Origin: Artocarpus heterophyllus
Lineage: Eukaryota; Streptophyta; Magnoliopsida; Rosales; Moraceae
DNA: 64,000 nt
Direction: 5' to 3'
Assembly: GCA_025403435.1 (NCBI GenBank)
Contig: CM046350.1
Location: forward strand, 34,476,062-34,540,061
Both the position numbers and the translations under genes were made by a program. Shown here piece by piece: positions 59,401 to 64,000 of this stretch (the stretch's first letter is position 1; every line of letters begins with the position of its first letter). The notes below the pieces were generated by a model that had not been told where the DNA came from, made no database searches, and saw only the letters and a list, made by a program, of their open reading frames with translations.

Positions 59401-61022
59401 CCTAGATTCCTCTGCCCTCCTAGACACGACTTCATGAGACGCTTACTCATTAACCAATCACCACCACCCTGGTAAGTGATCACCGTCCCTCTATCAGACA
59501 CTAAGGTCACTTTTCTAAGTTGACAGTCCACGACGGCACTATACCTGGACAACCAGTCCATCCCTAGAATCACATCATAGGAGCTCATGGGGAGTATAAT
59601 CAAATCACTTTTCAAAATCTCATCCCCAATCTTTATTTTACAGGATTTACACATACAATTTACACACACCTGCCCCAAGGGAGAAGTTATGAATAGGGGT
59701 TCATTAAATTCTTCTATCTCTAATCCCAAGGCATGTACAAAAAAACTCAAAATGAGAGAATGAGAGGCACCGGTATCGAACAAAACACGAGCTAAAGATC
59801 TAGAAACCAAGATCATACCATCGACAACCGCGTTACCAGTCTGAGAATCTGACCCTCCAGATGCCATTGCATGAACCTGCACTGGCGCCTTCCCTTTTCC
59901 TCTACCGACATTGCTGGGTCCTGGATTACTCGACCGATGCTGCTGAGATGGAGACGACTGCACACTACCTGTACTCGGCGCTCGATACTGAGGAACACTG
60001 CGCTAAAAATGCTGCGGCTGCTGCCCCCGTGCCGGATATGAGAATTGCTGAGGAGAGAACTACGGATACTGCAACTGCGGGTACTGCAGAGGCAGAGGTA
60101 GGGTCTGAGGATGAGACAAACGACTGGCATCCTCCCCGGTCTGAGATCCAAGACGAGCACTCCTGATTGGGCAATTCCTCTTGATGTGTCTGGGCTATTG
60201 ACAGAAATGACAATGAAAGCTGTAGGGATTGTTCCGCCCGCTGCCAGACGAACTGCTGCTGCCACTGGTCGCACCGCCTTGCTTGCCTTTCCCCGGAGCT
60301 GGACGACTACTGGTGCTCTTCCTGCCACTCCTCTGCGGTCCTCCTGAAGCCTTGGCTCGGTCTTCACAATACTGCACATAATCATTCTCCACGGAGATCG
60401 CCGACGACACAAGCTCTCCGAAACTCCTAAGCCGTAGAGCAACCAACTGTCGCCGGATAGGAGCCTTGAGCCATTCCTGAAACTTAATACACTTTTCACG
60501 CTCCGATGCCACCGCTGATGGAGCAAACCTAGCTAACTCATTAAACTTTGCCTCATACTCCCGAACTGATAGATCACCCTGCTGCAACCTGTAGAACTCA
60601 GCTGCCTTCTGATCTCTATACCCCTGCGGAAAATACCGATCGTAGAACAGCTCCTCGAACCTGTCCCAACTGATATCACCACCGTGCTCCAGACGCTTAG
60701 CCTGTTTCCACCAAGTGTTAGCGCCACCCTCGAGCTTATACGCGGCAAACTCCACATCATACTCCTCAGGCACACCAAGAGTATCCAAATGCTTCAAGAT
60801 CGAATCCAACCAATACACTGCTAACTGTGGATCCCCATTGCTATCAAAAGTCAGAATAGACGCCCGTCGAAATTCCTTAAAGTACGCATGCCGACTACCA
60901 ACACTAGAGTCTTCCAGTCTAGCCCTGGCTGCCATCTGCTGAAAGGCCACAAACACAGACCTCATCATGCTCTCATCATTCCTGAACTCGGCGTCAGCTG
61001 TCGAACGACGTCTAGGTGCCAT
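56448..61022 (-). pseudogene. gypsy gag-pol polyprotein with ten stops, no frameshift (element C)
   Basis: 1525 codons in one frame from MAPRRRSTAD at 61022 to TAG at 56448. Gag is followed by a CCHC knuckle (60222-60181) with one stop inside it. The protease has DTG at 59777-59769. Reverse transcriptase spans about 59250-58440 and keeps FIDD at 58778-58767. RNase H ([10 protein letters not shown]) lies at about 58403-58050. Integrase lies at about 57780-57000 with its zinc domain and the DFLTSLPR core. A chromodomain-like tail (REIPLVKVVW, then DEATWE) ends it. Stops lie at 60197, 60062, 60005, 58940 and near 58710, then 58439, 58049, 57932, near 57289, and 56582. All are explained by CAG to TAG or CGA to TGA. 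One gypsy lineage (chromovirus-like) is likely but not proven. Confidence 0.94.
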
Positions 61023-61112
61023 TCTCTCACTTCTGAAAACAAAAATTGGACTGTCAGAGGTATTTCATTGTCAAACCTATGTGTGCACAATTCCCAAGGT
61101 TCATAACCTTGA

Positions 61113-61124
61113 GCTCTGATACCA
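61113..61124 (-). other. Primer binding site, initiator tRNA-Met type (element C)
   Basis: TGGTATCAGAGC on the minus strand, intact, three bases after the 5' LTR. Confidence 0.92.
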
Positions 61125-61127
61125 TTC

Positions 61128-63282
61128 TGTCATGCCCCGGAGTACGGGAGGTGACGTGGTGGATTATTTAGATTAATTAAAAGAGAATTTAATTAAAACC
61201 AATGGTTTAAGGATTAAATTAAGTGAGAAATAAGAAGATTTCCACCACATTTTTATAAAAGAATTTATAAATATTAAGCAAGTAATAAAAATTAATAAAG
61301 AACCGCGAGTATGGGTTCCACAACCCACAACTTGTGCACACACATGATACGGACAATATCATAAATACAGTCACAGTCCAAATACAAATAAAGTTAAGTC
61401 TTACATGCCTTGATTAAATAATACAAAATATAAATCAATCCTCCTATTGCTCCTAAGTTCGGTCTGAAGAATCCTCTCCAAAACTAAATAGGAAACCACC
61501 TAGAGGGGGAAAATTTAAAACAAATGAAACGTGAGCGAAAGGCTCAGTAGGACTATATTTTACAAAATAATTTAATTTGAAGAAACATTTCATTGACAGG
61601 AGTACTCAAAAGAAACCTTAAATAAATAAATAAATAATTTGAGTAGAACCGTCTTGACTTAGAACAGTCTACTCGCATAATTAGAAATACCATTTTTCTT
61701 TTTCCTAGGCAAACCATGATATCACCACCGTAGTGGCCCAGCTGGGTTTCGGGACCTACCCCCAAGGTCGATCGCTACACGACCCGATCTCTGATATGGC
61801 ATCCTGCCTATGTGTTTATTATCATTATCATTCAAAACCCAATTACCGAGTGTTGTCAATTACATTCATTATGAAATTCATTTCAGATCACGGTATATTA
61901 AAATATAACCGATAAATTCATTTTCAAACAACCTTTGAAAACATTTTGATAGAAATCCTTTTCAAAGCCAAATCATTTCAAAACCAGGCTACCAAAGAAA
62001 TAGGGTAGAGGTCCTACCTCAATACTCGTGCCGGTGCCCCACATCGAAATCCCGGTCCGCTATACGTTCGCTCCATGGAACCACGAACGATCCTAGATAC
62101 AAACTAAGTCGATCAATTATCTAGTTTGAGACATTCTATGTTACTAAATCATTTCATGATGTCCTAGTGTGCCATTTGTATCATTAAAATCATTCTATAA
62201 GGTTGGGATTTAAATCAAGGTTCAAAACAGTGAAAACGGGTAAAAATCACAAAATTTTCCATGCCTCAGTCGGCCTGTCGGACTCCCTGCTTCGGCCAGC
62301 CGAACTGCACAGTTCGGCCTGCCGGAAGCAAAGTTCGGTCGGCCGAACAATTTCCAGGTTTGGCCTGCCGTTCGGAAGAACACCGGCCTGTCGATCCTCA
62401 CTCTGGCCTGCCGAACACAGGCCGAACTGGAAAAATCTAGAAATCCCAGCCACGGGTTTCTCGATCCCCAAAATTCAAATCTTGATTCTAACCTGTTTTT
62501 CTCAAATCCCAGGCATGAAAAACAATCATAGTTGATAGAAAAACATACTAGAACATGTTTGGACTCATTTAAACAAGATTTAAACTCGAAATCCTTAAAA
62601 ATTTGAAAATGAGAAATTGAGGAGAAAAATGAAAAATCTTGAATTCGATCCGTTTTTCTTCAATCTAGGCTTAGATTCTAGTTGTTCTAAGTTCATTTAA
62701 CTCAAATCCACGGTTTTCTAAGCTTAAACAAACCTAGATTTCAAAAAAGCTCAAAATTGAAAATTTTGTAAAAAGTTTAGAAATTTCAAATCTAACCTCG
62801 AATCGAAGCTTCAATCCGCGATCTCGGTTGCCAAATCACGTCCCCGAGCCTCCTCCTTGCTATCCCGAAGCTTGGATTCGAAATGGGGTTTAAAAATTTG
62901 AGAGAGATGTAGAGAGAGAGAGAGGGTGCCGAGAGAGATCAAGAGGAAGAGAGAGAGAGAGATGACCGTGAGAGTGAAGAGAGAGAGAGAGAAGAATGAA
63001 ATAAATAGAGAAAAACGGTGGGCGGTTTTACTGTGCGAAAACCATGTGCCGCCCACGGTTTTACAAAACGGAGTATTTTTAACATTTTACAAATTGTTGT
63101 GTTTTAAAACTCAAAACATCATTTTAAAACAAATAAGAAATCATTTGAACGCATCAATTTAACAAAACAACCAAAAATTCAAAATCCAAACAAATAATCT
63201 AATTAATGTTAAAACATTAATTATGGCACACTAATTAATCATTTACATTACATTAACACTAAATAAATTTCGAAGCGTTACA
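61128..63282 (-). repeat. 5' LTR of element C
   Basis: 2155 bp, plus-strand ends TGTCATGC and GCGTTACA. It has about 40 bases near 61370-61395 absent from the other copy and an extra motif stretch near 62392-62428. GA repeats lie at about 62905-63000. Confidence 0.92.
62266..62428 (+). promoter_or_regulatory. TCGGCCTGCCGA motif cluster, element C 5' LTR
   Basis: Eight or so copies, two more than in the 3' LTR, including TTCGGCCTGCCGGA, TTCGGTCGGCCGAA, TTTGGCCTGCCG, ACCGGCCTGTCGAT and CTGGCCTGCCGAAC. Confidence 0.5.
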
Positions 63283-63287
63283 CCCAG

Positions 63288-64000
63288 TCAGCCACCATAA
63301 GCCCTCCACCTCTTCATCACTGTCACCTTCACCACTCCCCACCAACCCAGATCTATCAAATATCACCACCCTGACCTTCCAGTCGCCTCCACAACTCGCC
63401 CAAAGACTCCTTCGCCACTCGCCTGCCCACTTTCTGCTTTAGATGCCCCCATAGTCGAACCAAACCAAAGCACTGCCCCTTCCTGAGGCTATCATACCGG
63501 CAACTAGCCCAAGGCCGTTGCCGAGCTTTAACCCAAGGGAAGATTGGGGGAGCCGCAAGGAAGCCAACCTAAAAGCCCTAGCAAATGTTGTAGAGAGACA
63601 GACAGAGAAAAGTCTATAGAACATTTGACATTTTAACATAAAAGTACAGACAAATTTGACATTTTGAGTCATTACTCCCCCACAACAAACTTGACACGTC
63701 GTCCATGCATGTCGCCACGTATTTAAGCTTTATCATTTGATAGCCAAGTTGTCGTCTTCTTTGAGCTCATGAAATAGCAACAGTTTTCGCCCTTTTTTTT
63801 TGTTTCTAAAAAGTAGAAATTGTCATTTAAAAAGGGTAGAATTCGTGCTCAAACGTCACTTGATGGAGTCAGGCTTATAGCTTGCACACGGGGTCTACGC
63901 GCTACACTATGTACAAGTTTTAATTTACATCAAATTGAGATGTTTTGGAGTAAAAAAAAAAAGAAGAAAATTTGCACATGAAATATTATTTAAAAAGTAT
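63288..64000. other. Host repeat DNA right of element C
   Basis: No recognised gene. CCACC/CACC-rich plus strand to about 63430, then AT-rich. The minus-strand frame 63439-63672 has no domain I know. Confidence 0.35.

Larger units (their letters stand above)
54288..63282 (-). mobile_element. Ty3/gypsy LTR retrotransposon C, full length
   Basis: 8995 bp, read on the minus strand, with LTRs at 61128-63282 (5') and 54288-56387 (3'). Exact CCCAG duplications at 54283-54287 and 63283-63287 prove a single insertion event. An intact initiator-Met primer site and one continuous gag-pol frame broken only by ten stops make it the youngest-looking gypsy copy here. The LTRs differ by scattered transitions and a few small indels. 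Confidence 0.95.

Noticed and set aside
59813..60526. 237-aa minus-strand frame
   Set aside because: It is a shadow of the element C gag-pol, which is in a different minus frame and has recognisable domains.

Overview
This is a stretch of plant nuclear DNA, very probably from a eudicot. The signs are one intron-rich housekeeping gene with typical plant splice sites, AT-rich intergenic DNA, and several nested and side-by-side LTR retrotransposons whose primer sites match the plant initiator tRNA-Met. More than half of the window is recognisable mobile DNA. I saw no bacterial-type operons, CRISPR arrays or rRNA genes.

Layout. 1-6520: a Ty1/copia element whose 5' LTR lies outside the window, with a 2.04-kb 3' LTR. 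6521-9100: an AT-rich LTR-like remnant. 9101-17871: Ty3/gypsy element A, with a truncated 5' LTR. 17872-24258: AT-rich repeat debris with a Tourist-like MITE, a tRNA-Asp-type primer site, a broken coiled-coil reading frame and a 70-bp minisatellite. 24259-29461 (minus): the only gene that looks intact, CTP synthase, with 21 coding exons and 603 codons, all junctions traced. 30563-31574: a hAT-like element with an exact 8-bp target duplication. 34003-37647: a second hAT-like element split by a 3.3-kb insert that carries an intronless LOG-type (cytokinin-activating enzyme) pseudogene. 37972-38720: a GC-rich foldback element. 40459-50454: gypsy element B, same family as A. 51206-53598: a CACTA element without transposase, itself hit by a MITE. 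54288-63282 (minus): gypsy element C, with exact CCCAG target duplications.

How the parts relate. A and B belong to one family. C is a different gypsy family and the first element is copia. The copia element and C each keep one continuous gag-pol frame broken only by stop codons, nearly all explicable as C-to-T or G-to-A changes, the pattern expected from deamination of methylated cytosine. A and B are older and also carry frameshifts and deletions.

The most unusual signal is a short inverted-repeat motif, TCGGCCTGCCGA (arms TCGGC/GCCGA). It occurs in clusters inside the LTRs of all three retrotransposon families, including just upstream of the CCAAT/TATA promoter of the copia LTR, and I do not see it in the non-LTR DNA that I read. 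It may be a shared regulatory or silencing site spread across unrelated elements.
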